From: a virus
Reading direction: 5' to 3' (one strand)
Virus record (IMG/VR): IMGVR_UViG_3300032278_004244
Span: 1 to 42,990 of that record
Length of the DNA stretch: 42,990 nucleotides
The position numbers were made by a program, and so were the translations under genes. The notes below the pieces were generated by a model, which saw nothing but the letters and a program-made list of their open reading frames with translations, was not told where the DNA came from and did no database searches. Of this stretch, positions 1 through 8,107 are shown piece by piece. Each line of letters opens with the position of its first letter. Positions within the stretch are counted from its first letter, which is position 1.

Positions 1-1722
1 TCAGGCCGGGAACAGGTGGGCCGCGAGCCTGCGCGCCCAGAACGCCGCCGCCACGTCGTCGGCCGGGTGGACCTCGGCCTCGTCCAGGAGGTCGCCCCCG
101 CCGGCCGCCAGCGCGGCCTCGCCCGCGCGCCCGAGGTAGTCCGCCGCGTCGGCCGAGCCGGCCAGCGTGAGGTTCTCGTTGTCGGCCCAGAGCGAGACGT
201 ACCCGCATCCGGCGTGGGTCTCGCTCTCCTGCCGGATCGCTTGGAGCAGCGCCTCGTTGTTGTCGGCGCTCACCGAGCCCTGGCCCTGCCCGTGGACGAA
301 CACGACGGCGACCTCGCCGTACCCGGCCGCCGTGGCCAGGCGGACCCACCGCTCGCGGAGCCTCGCGACGAGCGGGCGGAAGTGCTGGACCCGGTCGGCG
401 ACGGACCCCGCCGACGGCGACTGCTCGTTGTTCAGGTGGACCACGACCACGGCCGGCTGGTCGACGTCGAGCCGGACGGCCCCGAGCCACGTCTCGAGGT
501 CGACGTCGCGGAACCGCTTGTCGTCGGCCACGGCCGGGTCCGCGTCGAGCCCCCAACCCTCGTAGCCCCACGACGCCTCGCCGAGGATGAGGTGCGTCGG
601 GCCCGTCGCCCGGTCCGGGCGGTGGACGAGGCACCCGGCGAGGTGGAGGTACTCGTCGAGGTCGGGCGCGGCGCCGGCGGCCTGGCCGTCGAGCGCGAGG
701 AGGGCGCCGTACCACGCCGGCGAGCCGGCCGCGTTGTCGAGCTCGACGTCGGGGAACCGGTAGAACGTCCCCGGCGCCGGGGCGCCGTCGGGGAGGCCGG
801 TCCCCTGGGCCGGGTTGACCGTGGCCACGTTCGGCGAGCCCGAGACGCGGTCGCGGAGGCCGATCGCGGCGTCGAGGAGCGCGCCGGCCGTGTGCGGGGC
901 GTAGGCGACGACGCGGGCCTCGATGGCCTGACCGGCGTCGGCCGGGGCGACGAGCGCGCCGTCGCCGGCCGCCGCGTTCCCCTCCGTCTCGAACCGGAAG
1001 TAGCAGAGCCGCCCGTCGCCTCCCAGGACGAGGGCGTCGGTCACGTGGACCTCGTTCGTCCACGTCGGGAGCCCGACGTGCTCGGCCCCGCCGACGGCGG
1101 CGTACCCGTCGGCCGAGGAGAGCAGCTTGTGCCCGGCCCCGGTCGCGTAGAGGTAGAACCCCCCGAAGTTCCGGACGCCGGCGCCCTCGGCGTTCGTGAG
1201 GTAGAGCCCGCGGAGCGGCGGCGTGTGGCCCTCGGCGGCCCAGAAGTTCGCCGACTGGAACGGGACCCGGTCCGTCGCCGGGTTGCAGTAGCTGTCGCCG
1301 GCCCAGAACACGTTCGCGTTCCGGCGGAGGAGGGCCCTCGCCGGCCCGAGCCCGCCGCGGACGCGCGTCGGGGCCTCGCCGGCCGCCCCGGCCTCGGCGC
1401 CGCGCGGGGCCCACGCGCCGACGAACGCGGCCGGGTCGGGCGCCGGCGCCTCCGGCGTCCCGCGGAAGAGGAGCCGCTGGACGTGGGTGTACTCGAGGCC
1501 CGGCTCGGGGTCGCCGACGCCGACGACGACGGCGTTCGCCCCGAACGCGTCCTCGGCGTAGGCCCGGTACTCGACGGGCGCGAGGAGGACGCTGGCCCCG
1601 TCGTCGTCGACGACGACGGTCACGAGGTTCAGCGCGCGGCCGCCGACGGCGACCGGGACGACGGTGTACGAGGCGACCGTCGGCGACGCGCCGGCCGGGG
1701 CGGGGAACTGGAACTGGGGCAT
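1..1722 (-). CDS. Tail protein with SGNH/GDSL hydrolase-like domain
   Basis: This 573-residue protein closes the leftward tail operon, where receptor-binding proteins usually lie. After about 135 residues comes VFWAGDSYCNP (GDS at about 142-144), which resembles SGNH block I with its nucleophile serine. A VVVHLNNEQ stretch further on could be block III, and DEAEVHP near 547-553 fits the catalytic Asp-x-x-His block V. Phage proteins of this type deacetylate or de-esterify host surface polysaccharide; the substrate cannot be told here. The start is the ATG at 1722, where strong GC3 codon use begins. The reading frame stays open upstream, but other genes occupy that DNA. The hydrolase call rests on motifs only. 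Confidence 0.7.
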   Translation of the reverse strand: MPQFQFPAPAGASPTVASYTVVPVAVGGRALNLVTVVVDDDGASVLLAPVEYRAYAEDAFGANAVVVGVGDPEPGLEYTHVQRLLFRGTPEAPAPDPAAFVGAWAPRGAEAGAAGEAPTRVRGGLGPARALLRRNANVFWAGDSYCNPATDRVPFQSANFWAAEGHTPPLRGLYLTNAEGAGVRNFGGFYLYATGAGHKLLSSADGYAAVGGAEHVGLPTWTNEVHVTDALVLGGDGRLCYFRFETEGNAAAGDGALVAPADAGQAIEARVVAYAPHTAGALLDAAIGLRDRVSGSPNVATVNPAQGTGLPDGAPAPGTFYRFPDVELDNAAGSPAWYGALLALDGQAAGAAPDLDEYLHLAGCLVHRPDRATGPTHLILGEASWGYEGWGLDADPAVADDKRFRDVDLETWLGAVRLDVDQPAVVVVHLNNEQSPSAGSVADRVQHFRPLVARLRERWVRLATAAGYGEVAVVFVHGQGQGSVSADNNEALLQAIRQESETHAGCGYVSLWADNENLTLAGSADAADYLGRAGEAALAAGGGDLLDEAEVHPADDVAAAFWARRLAAHLFPA

Positions 1723-1766
1723 CGGGGCGGGGGCTGGGGCGGCCGGCGGCTCGGCCGAGGCGGGCG

Positions 1767-2840
1767 CTACTCCTCGGGCGGGCGGCGGAGACCGACGACG
1801 GCCACGCGCGAGCCGGCCACGATCGCCCCGGCCGAGACCGAGAGCCGGAGCCGGGTCACCGCGCCGACGGCGTTGTACACCGCGCTCCCGAGCCGCGGGG
1901 CCATCCCCCGCGCGTCGGCCCGCCACGCGACGGGCGTCCGCCGCGTCCCGGTCGCCGGCGGCGGGACCTCGACCGAGAGGAGGACCGGGGAGTAGAACGC
2001 GTTGCAGAGCCGGGCCGCCGTGACGTTCGTCTGGGCCGTGTCGAGCCGGTCGTAGGCGTAGTTCGGCGCCGTGAGGACGGCCCCGCCGTCGAGCGACCAC
2101 TGGGCGAGGACGTCGACGGCCTGGGCCGTGAGCTCGAGCGACGCCCGGACCTCGACCCGCTCGTACCCGGCCGGGACGTCGACCTCGACCGAGGCCCCGT
2201 CGGCCTCGACCACGACGGTCCCGACGGTCTCCCACGCGCCGGAGAGGACCTTCGCGCCGGCCTCGTCGAGGACGTCGCCGTCGCCGTCCAGACGGGCGAG
2301 GAACGGGAGGTCCTCGGCGGCGAGCCCGACGTCGCCGTCCGCGGAGGGCTGGACGCCGTTGACGGACTCGACGGGGCCGACGGCGGCCTCGGCGGCGGAC
2401 TCGGCCGCGGCCTCCGCGCTCTGGGCCGCCTGGAGGCGGAGCGCCTCGACGAGCCCGTAGATCTCGAGGATCCCGTGCGAGAACGACTCGTCGATCGACG
2501 CGAGCGTCCGGTCCTCGACCGGGCCGTCCGACGTCGCCGTGAGGAGGCGGAGGACGTCGGCGAGGACGACGAACGACTGGGCCACGTGGGCCGACGTGAC
2601 CGGCGGGACGAGGACGGCCTCGGCCCGGGCGGCCTCGGCGTCCTCGACGGCCTCGACGAGCCCGCGCGCGAGGACGGTCCCGTCGGAGAGCGTCCGGTCG
2701 GCCTCGTCGTCCGAGCTCCGGGCGCTCGCGAGGAGCGCCGCGTCGTCGATCCCGACGCCGAGGGCGTGGAGGAGGGCGGCGAGGTCCGTCCCCGGCTCGA
2801 GCGCCGGGACCTCGATCTGGGTCCGCGTCGTGCCCGGCAT
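1767..2840 (-). CDS. Probable tail fibre / baseplate-distal structural protein
   Basis: This 357-residue protein lies between two other fibre-like genes downstream of gpI. Its N-terminus (MPGTTRTQIEVPAL) looks like a baseplate-attachment segment. Residues 130-180 are Ala/Glu-rich and likely helical or coiled-coil, and the C-terminal half is rich in beta-forming residues, as in trimeric fibres. The start is ATG, and the upstream gene's stop lies four bases away, so translation is probably coupled. No catalytic motif or known family was recognised; the role comes from position and composition. Confidence 0.6.
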   Translation of the reverse strand: MPGTTRTQIEVPALEPGTDLAALLHALGVGIDDAALLASARSSDDEADRTLSDGTVLARGLVEAVEDAEAARAEAVLVPPVTSAHVAQSFVVLADVLRLLTATSDGPVEDRTLASIDESFSHGILEIYGLVEALRLQAAQSAEAAAESAAEAAVGPVESVNGVQPSADGDVGLAAEDLPFLARLDGDGDVLDEAGAKVLSGAWETVGTVVVEADGASVEVDVPAGYERVEVRASLELTAQAVDVLAQWSLDGGAVLTAPNYAYDRLDTAQTNVTAARLCNAFYSPVLLSVEVPPPATGTRRTPVAWRADARGMAPRLGSAVYNAVGAVTRLRLSVSAGAIVAGSRVAVVGLRRPPEE

Positions 2841-2843
2841 CGG

Positions 2844-3803
2844 CTAGCCCACCTCGAGGGTCATCTGGCGGCGCTCGACGGCGTCCGCGTACTGGAGGAC
2901 GACGTAGTACGACCACACGCCGGCCGGCGGCGTGTCGGACCCCGTCATCGAGAGCGTCCCGGCCGAGTCGACGGCCCCGACGCGCTCGACGTCGACGGCC
3001 ACGACGGCGCCGGACTCGTCGGACCGGGCCAGCGTGATCTGGGGCCGGTAGGCCGGGAGGGCCTGGCCGATCCGCTCGCGCTCGGCCTGCCGGAGCCGCT
3101 CGCGGTCGGCCGCCGCCCCGGCCTCGGCGACGAGGCCGGCCTCGCGGTACGGCGCCGCGGCCGGCCCGGCCGGGGCCTGGGGGAAGTCGGGCGAGACGAG
3201 GTACGGGACGCGGACGTGGTACGTCACGGCCTCGGCCCCGTCGAACGGCTTGTTGTCGACCGAGAGGACGGTCGCGCTCGGCTTCTGGCGCGAGACGTAG
3301 ACGGCCGAGTCGTCGTGCTCGACGTACCGCTTGAGCCGGCGCGGGGGGAGGGCGACCGTCGGGTCCTCGGCCGTCGGGACCTCGACCGTCTGGACCGTCG
3401 CCGCGGGGACCCACCACCGCTCGGTCCCGTCGCCGGACGGCGTCCCCTCGACGGCCCCGGCGACCTGGTCGGCCACGGCCCCGTACGGGTCGGTCGCGCC
3501 GACGGCGTCCTCGGCCGGGACGAGCACGTAGAGCCCGGGCGCGAGGGCGGGCTCGGGCGAGTTGGCCGTGTCGAGGACGACGGCCGTCGCCCCCAGCGTC
3601 CGCGGCCAGTCGGGCCCGGGGAGGAACTCGAGGTCGCCCGGCGTCTGGCAGAAGAACGGGACGCCGCGGGCGAGCGCGGCGAAGTTCGCGTCGACGAGGG
3701 CGTAGACGTCGTCCCACGTCTCGGGCCGGGCCTCCGTGGCCGACGTGTATCCGCCGGCGTTGACGGCCGGGTTCGGGACGAGCGGGGAGAAGTAGACCGA
3801 CAT
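2844..3803 (-). CDS. Probable baseplate/tail fibre protein (gpH position)
   Basis: This 319-residue protein follows gpI in the slot where P2- and Mu-like phages encode their fibre. The N-terminus (MSVYFSPLVPNPAV) is followed by a WDDVYALVDANFAALA helix. A charged Arg/Glu-rich helix lies near residues 230-255. The last 60 residues (about 265-319, ending YADAVERRQMTLEVG) resemble the beta-rich attachment domains of baseplate upper proteins, though this is only a resemblance. Translation is tightly coupled to the next fibre gene. Function is inferred from position. Confidence 0.6.
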   Translation of the reverse strand: MSVYFSPLVPNPAVNAGGYTSATEARPETWDDVYALVDANFAALARGVPFFCQTPGDLEFLPGPDWPRTLGATAVVLDTANSPEPALAPGLYVLVPAEDAVGATDPYGAVADQVAGAVEGTPSGDGTERWWVPAATVQTVEVPTAEDPTVALPPRRLKRYVEHDDSAVYVSRQKPSATVLSVDNKPFDGAEAVTYHVRVPYLVSPDFPQAPAGPAAAPYREAGLVAEAGAAADRERLRQAERERIGQALPAYRPQITLARSDESGAVVAVDVERVGAVDSAGTLSMTGSDTPPAGVWSYYVVLQYADAVERRQMTLEVG

Positions 3804-3818
3804 GATCGGGGCGGCGCC

Positions 3819-3837
3819 CCCGCCTCACCGAGGCGGG
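3819..3837 (-). terminator. Intergenic hairpin between gpI and fibre genes
   Basis: CCCGCCTC and GAGGCGGG pair perfectly around a three-base loop in the 52-bp gap between gpI and the first fibre gene. There is no T-tract on either strand, so it may be an attenuator or an RNA-stabilising hairpin rather than a strong terminator. One arm is a copy of the CCGAGGCGGG decamer found across the window. Confidence 0.4.
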
Positions 3838-3855
3838 CGAGGCCGGCGGGTGTGG

Positions 3856-5112
3856 CTAGGCGGACGGCGGCGGCGGGAGGGTCAGCTGGAGCGAGCGCGA
3901 GCCGTCGACGCCCGTGGCCGTCTCGGCGTCGCGGAGGACGAGGGCCCCGCCGGCGAAGAGGAGCCCGAACGGGCGCGGACGCGCGAGCGCGACGTCGTAG
4001 CCCTGGCCACGGAACGAGCACGCGACGGTCCGGACCGCGAACAACCCGCCGCGGTCGGCCCGGAGCTCGTGGGCGTCGGCCCCGGCCGGTCCGGCCCCGG
4101 GCGTTGTGGCCACGAGGTAGAGCGCCGGCGGGGGGGCGGCCCCCTCGGCCGGCCGGTCCGTCGGCCGCGCGACGACGGCGTCGGCCGCGAGCGTCCACGT
4201 CCCGTCGAGCGCGCGGCGGCCGTCGAGCGTCGGGAGCGTCGAGTACTCGTAGCTCCGGCCGAGGGCGAGCCGGGCGTAGAACTCGGCGACCTCGAGGGCC
4301 CCCTCGTGCTCGGCCGGCGTCGGGTTGAGCGCGTCGTCGGTGACCTGGGGGTCGAAGTAGAACACCCACACGGGCCGCCGGCCGGCCGGGCACGAGAGCC
4401 GGACGGCCCGCTCGACCCACGCGCCCCACGGGCCGGCCGAGCCGGGCTCCCCGCTCGGGGCCCGGTCGACCCGCTCGAGGTCGACGACGACGAACGGGAC
4501 GGCCCACCCGCCCGCGGCCGCGACGGCCTCGGGGTCGTCGCCGGCCGCCTGGCCCCGGAGCGGGAGCGGGAGCCGGTCGGCGAGCGCGGCGTGCCGGGCC
4601 GTCCCCGGCTCGACGAGCTCGAGCGTCGCGCCGGAGGGGTTCGCGTCGCCGAGGAGGGCCGGGTCGACCGTCGTCCCGTCGTCGCCGGCCACGCCGCCGG
4701 CCACGGCCGCGCCGACGGCGTCGAGGGCCCACCGGACCGACCACGGCGTCCCGCGCCGGGCGTGCCACGCGGCCGCGCCCCACACGACGTGGCGGACGTC
4801 GTCGTCGGTCGCCTCGGGCCCGTAGAAGTCGACGCCGAGGAGCGCCGCGGCCCGGTCGAGCTGGGCCCGCGAGAGCGCGCGCGGCCCGGCCTCCCCGACG
4901 CGCGGGAGGACGGCCGCCTCGCGGACGGCGGCGAGGCCGCCGGACCCCGTCGCCAGGGCGGCGAGCTCGTCGCCGACGGCCGCGGCCAGCCGGGCCGTCC
5001 GGGCGTCGGCCGCGAGCGGGGGCGGGAGCGCGGCCGCGACGTCGGCCGGCTCGACCGCGAGCGGGTCGGCGCCGGCGTCCCACGCCTGGAGGTCGGGGTC
5101 GAACGCGCCCAC
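3856..5112 (-). CDS. I: Tail protein I (baseplate), C-terminally extended
   Basis: The first 150 or so residues match the P2 gpI/Mu gp48 pattern: a helical region, then RGTPWSVRWALDAVG, the RGT-x-WAL core of that family. gpI works with gpJ in the baseplate wedge. At 418 residues it is more than twice the usual gpI length. The extra C-terminal half (for example PVWVFYFDPQVTDDALNPTP) is an unrecognised domain that may contact the fibres. The start is GTG at 5112, two bases beyond the gpJ stop; the open frame further upstream overlaps gpJ and was rejected. Confidence 0.75.
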   Translation of the reverse strand: MGAFDPDLQAWDAGADPLAVEPADVAAALPPPLAADARTARLAAAVGDELAALATGSGGLAAVREAAVLPRVGEAGPRALSRAQLDRAAALLGVDFYGPEATDDDVRHVVWGAAAWHARRGTPWSVRWALDAVGAAVAGGVAGDDGTTVDPALLGDANPSGATLELVEPGTARHAALADRLPLPLRGQAAGDDPEAVAAAGGWAVPFVVVDLERVDRAPSGEPGSAGPWGAWVERAVRLSCPAGRRPVWVFYFDPQVTDDALNPTPAEHEGALEVAEFYARLALGRSYEYSTLPTLDGRRALDGTWTLAADAVVARPTDRPAEGAAPPPALYLVATTPGAGPAGADAHELRADRGGLFAVRTVACSFRGQGYDVALARPRPFGLLFAGGALVLRDAETATGVDGSRSLQLTLPPPPSA

Positions 5113-5114
5113 GG

Positions 5115-6215
5115 CTACCGGTCGAGGACGCCGCCCAGCCGGACGCCGTCGTAGCGGAGCCGGACGACCTCGCCGGCCGCGACGGCCACGTGGGCCGCCG
5201 GCTGGGCCACCTCGACGCGGTGGACGCCGGGGTGGGCGGCCTGGACGGCCTGGACGAGCCGGCTCGGCGTGACGTCGCGGCCGAGCCCGCCCTCCTGCCA
5301 CGCCCGGTAGGCGTCGACGGCCCCGAGGACGGCCCGCTCGACCTCGTCGGCCCGGGCGGCGTAGGCCTGGGCGAGGAACCACGTGACGTCGAGGGCGCCC
5401 TCGACGACGGCCGGGGCGGAGACCGAGACCGTGTCGCAGACGAGGCGGACGTCGTCGGCCGAGAGCGCGGCGCCGACGGCGGCCACGGCCGACGCCGACG
5501 GGACGGCCCCGTCTCGGCCGGCCACGGTCACGGCGACGGCGCCCGGGGCCGGGCTCGAGACGGCGGCCTCGTAGACCTCGGGGTGGGCCGCGACGGCGAG
5601 GAGCCGGTAGTGCTGGGCCGTCCCGGCCGCGAGCCGGCTCATCCCGAGCGGGGCCCGCGCCCGGAGCTCGGCGTCGGTCTCGCGGTCGGCGCCGCCCTGG
5701 GTCGCCGTCGCGAGCTGGGCCCGCCCGACGCCGGCGACGGCGTCGAGGACCTCGAGCGGGGCGCCGGCGAGGTACCCGTTCGCGCTCGCGCCCGGGGCCG
5801 CCGCGGTGGCCGCGACGTCGGCGAGCTGGTCGGCCGTGGGGAGGACCGCCTCGGCGTCCGTCGCGAACACGGCGTCGAGGAGCGCGACGCGCGTCCCGGC
5901 CGGGACGACGACGGGCCCGACGAACCCGTCGGCGCGGAAGAGTCGGACGGTCGCCGTGGCCACGGCCGGCTCGCGGCGGCGGACGCCGACGAGGGCGACG
6001 AGGGCGTCGAGGTGGTCGCCGGTCGCGGCGTCGACGGCGTTCTGGTCGACGGCCACCCCGAGGGCCGCGTAGAGCCGGGCGACCTCGGCCGCCGTCGTCT
6101 CGGCCAGGAGGAACTCGGGGTCGGCCCGGGAGAGCGGCGCGCCGGACCGGTCCTCGACGCCGCCGACGAGGCGGGCGAGGACGGCGTCGGGGTCGGTCTC
6201 GGGGAGCGTGGCCAC
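5115..6215 (-). CDS. J: Baseplate J-like protein (gpJ)
   Basis: This 366-residue protein has the baseplate J layout: an N-terminal segment ending in an early helix, VPAGTRVALLDAVFAT (the family's P-x-GT step), a central LATATQGGADRETDAELRAR that matches the conserved G-G-x-D-x-E-x-D-x-x-LR signature, and a final VTPSRLVQAVQAAHPGV. It forms the baseplate wedge with gpI and gpW. The GTG at 6215 was chosen because it begins VATLPETDPD. A further in-frame ATG at 6257 falls inside a conserved intergenic motif and is less likely. Confidence 0.85.
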   Translation of the reverse strand: MATLPETDPDAVLARLVGGVEDRSGAPLSRADPEFLLAETTAAEVARLYAALGVAVDQNAVDAATGDHLDALVALVGVRRREPAVATATVRLFRADGFVGPVVVPAGTRVALLDAVFATDAEAVLPTADQLADVAATAAAPGASANGYLAGAPLEVLDAVAGVGRAQLATATQGGADRETDAELRARAPLGMSRLAAGTAQHYRLLAVAAHPEVYEAAVSSPAPGAVAVTVAGRDGAVPSASAVAAVGAALSADDVRLVCDTVSVSAPAVVEGALDVTWFLAQAYAARADEVERAVLGAVDAYRAWQEGGLGRDVTPSRLVQAVQAAHPGVHRVEVAQPAAHVAVAAGEVVRLRYDGVRLGGVLDR

Positions 6216-6250
6216 GGGGCCAGGGTGCCGCGGATCGGGCGCCGCGGACG

Positions 6251-6261
6251 CGAACATCCCG
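6251..6261 (-). promoter_or_regulatory. Late-module motif, copy 5 (upstream of gpJ)
   Basis: The minus strand reads CGGGATGTTCG, 36 bp before the gpJ start. It is one of five copies (others at 9512, 14982, 24820, 29326) of a motif close to TTCGGGATGTTCGCGGGC, each just ahead of a leftward module. GATGTTCG differs at two positions from the Bacteroidota -7 box TAnnTTTG. A promoter or activator site is inferred, not shown. Confidence 0.5.
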
Positions 6262-6282
6262 AACCCGGGATCCCGAACCCGG
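6256..6282. repeat. Tandem 14-bp repeat
   Basis: ATCCCGAACCCGGG at 6256-6269 is followed at once by a second copy (6270-6282, last G lost). It overlaps the gpJ upstream motif and lies between the leftward gpJ gene and the rightward cassette, so it could bind a regulator of either. Confidence 0.6.
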
Positions 6283-6288
6283 CCGGCC

Positions 6289-6296
6289 TACATTGG
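6289..6296 (+). promoter_or_regulatory. Possible -7 box for the rightward cassette
   Basis: TACATTGG matches the Bacteroidota -7 element TAnnTTTG at five of its six fixed positions and ends 22 bp before the first ATG of the three-gene cassette. No clear -33 element was seen. Weak inference. Confidence 0.3.
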
Positions 6297-6318
6297 CGCG
6301 ACCCGCTGCCCCGATCGA

Positions 6319-6519
6319 ATGAGAGCCGACCAGGTCGAGTACGTCACCGAGGCCGGCCCCTTCACGGCGGCCGAGTACGAGATGGTCCGGCGCCGGCCCT
6401 CCACGCTGCCCGTGGTTCGGCCGCTTCGGGTCGGTCCCGTCGAGGAGGAGTATCGGAGGGCCGTCGAGGAGCGGGCCGCGGAGATCACGCGGCGGCTCCT
6501 GCGTGGCCGGAAGCGATGA
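6319..6519 (+). CDS. Small hypothetical protein, opposite-strand cassette gene 1
   Basis: This 66-residue protein begins MRADQVEYVTEAGPFTAAEY and ends in a basic tail (RRLLRGRKR). It is the first of three small genes facing against the late operon. It overlaps the next gene by four bases (ATGA), showing operon-like coupling. The body is acidic and helical. No family was recognised. Confidence 0.6.
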   Translation: MRADQVEYVTEAGPFTAAEYEMVRRRPSTLPVVRPLRVGPVEEEYRRAVEERAAEITRRLLRGRKR

Positions 6520-6734
6520 CCGCGGCCGAGAAGGCCTCCCGTTGCGCCGCCACCCCGACGACGCCGGAGGGCGTTGCCAGCGTAGCGCACGTCCTGTGGC
6601 CCGACCGGTTCGACGGCCCCGCCACGATCACCGAGGCGGACCCGCTCGGCTCGAGCGTCACGCTCGTGGAGCGCGAGGGCGGGGAGTGGGAGGTCACGCT
6701 GGCCGACGTATGGGAGGCGCTCGGTTTTCACTGA
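6516..6734 (+). CDS. Small hypothetical protein, opposite-strand cassette gene 2
   Basis: This 72-residue protein starts MTAAEKASRCAATPTTPEGV and ends TLADVWEALGFH. The middle alternates beta-like segments (SVTLVEREGGEWEVTL), so a small compact fold is likely. Translation is coupled by ATGA to the gene before, and the next gene starts four bases after its stop. No family was recognised. Confidence 0.6.
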   Translation: MTAAEKASRCAATPTTPEGVASVAHVLWPDRFDGPATITEADPLGSSVTLVEREGGEWEVTLADVWEALGFH

Positions 6735-6738
6735 GCCC

Positions 6739-6951
6739 GTGACCGAACCACGGATGGTCGCCTATCTAGGATGGTGGCGCACGACCGAGGTCGAGGTCGC
6801 GCCCGTCCGCTTCGGGTGCGGAGCCGGCGAGGTCCCATGCTTCGAGTGCGACGGGACGGGCGACTGGACGCCGTTCCACCCGGACCCGCCCCCCGAGGGT
6901 GTCCTGTGCGTCGAGTGCAAGGGGACGGGCCGCGTTCTCATCTCGGTCTAG
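6739..6951 (+). CDS. Small CxxCxGxG zinc-finger protein, cassette gene 3
   Basis: This 70-residue protein carries two CxxCxGxG units, CFECDGTG near residues 34-41 and CVECKGTG near 57-64. That is the zinc-binding repeat of DnaJ, here without a J domain. Two repeats can form one zinc site and such proteins often act as small chaperone or nucleic-acid adaptors; the target is unknown. The start is GTG at 6739; an ATG at 6754 is an alternative. Its TAG stop overlaps the stop of the convergent late gene. Confidence 0.65.
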   Translation: MTEPRMVAYLGWWRTTEVEVAPVRFGCGAGEVPCFECDGTGDWTPFHPDPPPEGVLCVECKGTGRVLISV

Positions 6952-7166
6952 TCCACCTCGGGCGCCGGCGGCGTCGCGTCGCCGATGACCCCGCACTGTC
7001 GGAGCAGCGCGGCGCAGTCCCTCGCGACGGCCGCGGCTTCGTACGCCTCGAGCCGGACGAGCCGGGGCAGGAGGTTCTGCTCGAGGCGGGCGGCGTCGAG
7101 GAGCATCCACCGCCCGCGCCACACGCTCAGCGGCTCGCCCCGGTAGAGCACGTCGTCGCCCGTCAT
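6948..7166 (-). CDS. Small hypothetical protein coupled to gpF
   Basis: This 72-residue, mostly helical protein (MTGDDVLYRGEPLSVWRGRW; then an Ala/Leu/Arg-rich helix) overlaps the gpF stop by four bases (ATGA). It is therefore made with the head genes. No family was recognised. Its stop overlaps that of the convergent zinc-finger gene in a shared CTAG. Confidence 0.6.
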   Translation of the reverse strand: MTGDDVLYRGEPLSVWRGRWMLLDAARLEQNLLPRLVRLEAYEAAAVARDCAALLRQCGVIGDATPPAPEVD

Positions 7167-8107
7167 CGGCCGACCCCGTACGCCTGGGCCCGCTCGGCCA
7201 CCGAGGCCGGCACGGCCGCGAGGTCCTCGACGTCGCGCGCCGCGGCGGCCCACCCCTCCGGCGGCGGCTCGAGCCCCTCGAGGTCTCCGGCCGGCGTAAC
7301 GACGGCCCGGCCCGCCTCGGCGGTCCCTCGGAGGATGGCCCGGATCGTGGAGCGGCACCGGTGGTGGTTCGGCGGGCTCGCGTAGCTCCAGAAGTCGTGG
7401 TCGGCCGGGAGGACCACGCCGTCGTAGCTGTTGCAGAGGTCGGTCGTCCGCTCGTCGCCGACCGCGACGTACTCGAGGTACTCCAGCGCGTCGCCGAGGG
7501 CCCGGAACTGGCGCCACCGGCCGACGCTGTACGCGACCTGGCTGTTGTTCCGGACGACGGTCTCGAGGAGCCACGGCGAGAGCGGGTCGACGCCGGCCGC
7601 TTCGAGCGCCTCCTGAATCACCTTGCCGCGGTCGCGGGCCGTGGCCCCGACCTCGATCGCCTCGGCCAGCGCGTCGCGGACCTCGGCGAGGACGTCGGCC
7701 CCGGTCACGCGCGCGATCGTGAACGCCCGCGTCCGCGCCGCGGCCTCGAGCGCGGCGAACTCGTCGTCGGTCATGGCCACGCGGGCCCGGAGCGCCTCGA
7801 CGGCCTCGGGGAAGGGGACGGCGCCCTCGCCGTCGAGGACGACGTCGGCGAAGTCGGACGAGGTCGACCGGCGCACGTGGTCCATCCCCAAGAGCGCAGC
7901 GACGACCATCGCGCCGGCGAGCTCGTCCTCGACCGCCTGGGCCGCGTCGTCGGGGAGGAGCGTCGCCGACGTGTCCGCGGACACACCCGCCGCGATCGCC
8001 GAGGCGGCCGCGGCCACGAACGGCCCGAGCGCCTCGGTCAGCTCGTCGGCGTAGTCCTCCTCCGAGGCCGGCCCGTCGGAGAACGTCCAAAAGGGGCGTC
8101 GCTGAAT
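7163..8107 (-). CDS. Mu gpF-like head morphogenesis protein
   Basis: The C-terminal half has the gpF/SPP1 gp7 signature: DERTTDLCNSYDGVVLP, then PPNHHRCRSTI (about residues 220-255 of 314). These Cys/His residues resemble a zinc-binding or ADP-ribosyltransferase-related site. Family members are minor head proteins added near the portal, consistent with the portal gene just upstream. The start is uncertain. No ATG or GTG precedes the conserved part; an ATT at 8107 has a GGAGG-like element just before it and gives a 70-bp overlap with portal. A CTG overlapping the portal stop is another option. The N-terminal region contains a VSADT palindrome. Confidence 0.75.
   Translation of the reverse strand: MQRRPFWTFSDGPASEEDYADELTEALGPFVAAAASAIAAGVSADTSATLLPDDAAQAVEDELAGAMVVAALLGMDHVRRSTSSDFADVVLDGEGAVPFPEAVEALRARVAMTDDEFAALEAAARTRAFTIARVTGADVLAEVRDALAEAIEVGATARDRGKVIQEALEAAGVDPLSPWLLETVVRNNSQVAYSVGRWRQFRALGDALEYLEYVAVGDERTTDLCNSYDGVVLPADHDFWSYASPPNHHRCRSTIRAILRGTAEAGRAVVTPAGDLEGLEPPPEGWAAAARDVEDLAAVPASVAERAQAYGVGR
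7971..7984. repeat. Dispersed palindrome GTGTCCGCGGACAC (copy 1)
   Basis: A perfect 14-bp palindrome inside the gpF gene that encodes V-S-A-D-T. Related copies are at 14448, 21091, 21154, 30475 and 41674. Confidence 0.8.

Noticed and set aside
1723-3828. In-frame upstream extension of the SGNH gene to 1275 residues
   Set aside because: It overlaps two fibre genes read in another frame, and its residues are of low-complexity Arg/Pro/Gly type; the ATG at 1722 is preferred.
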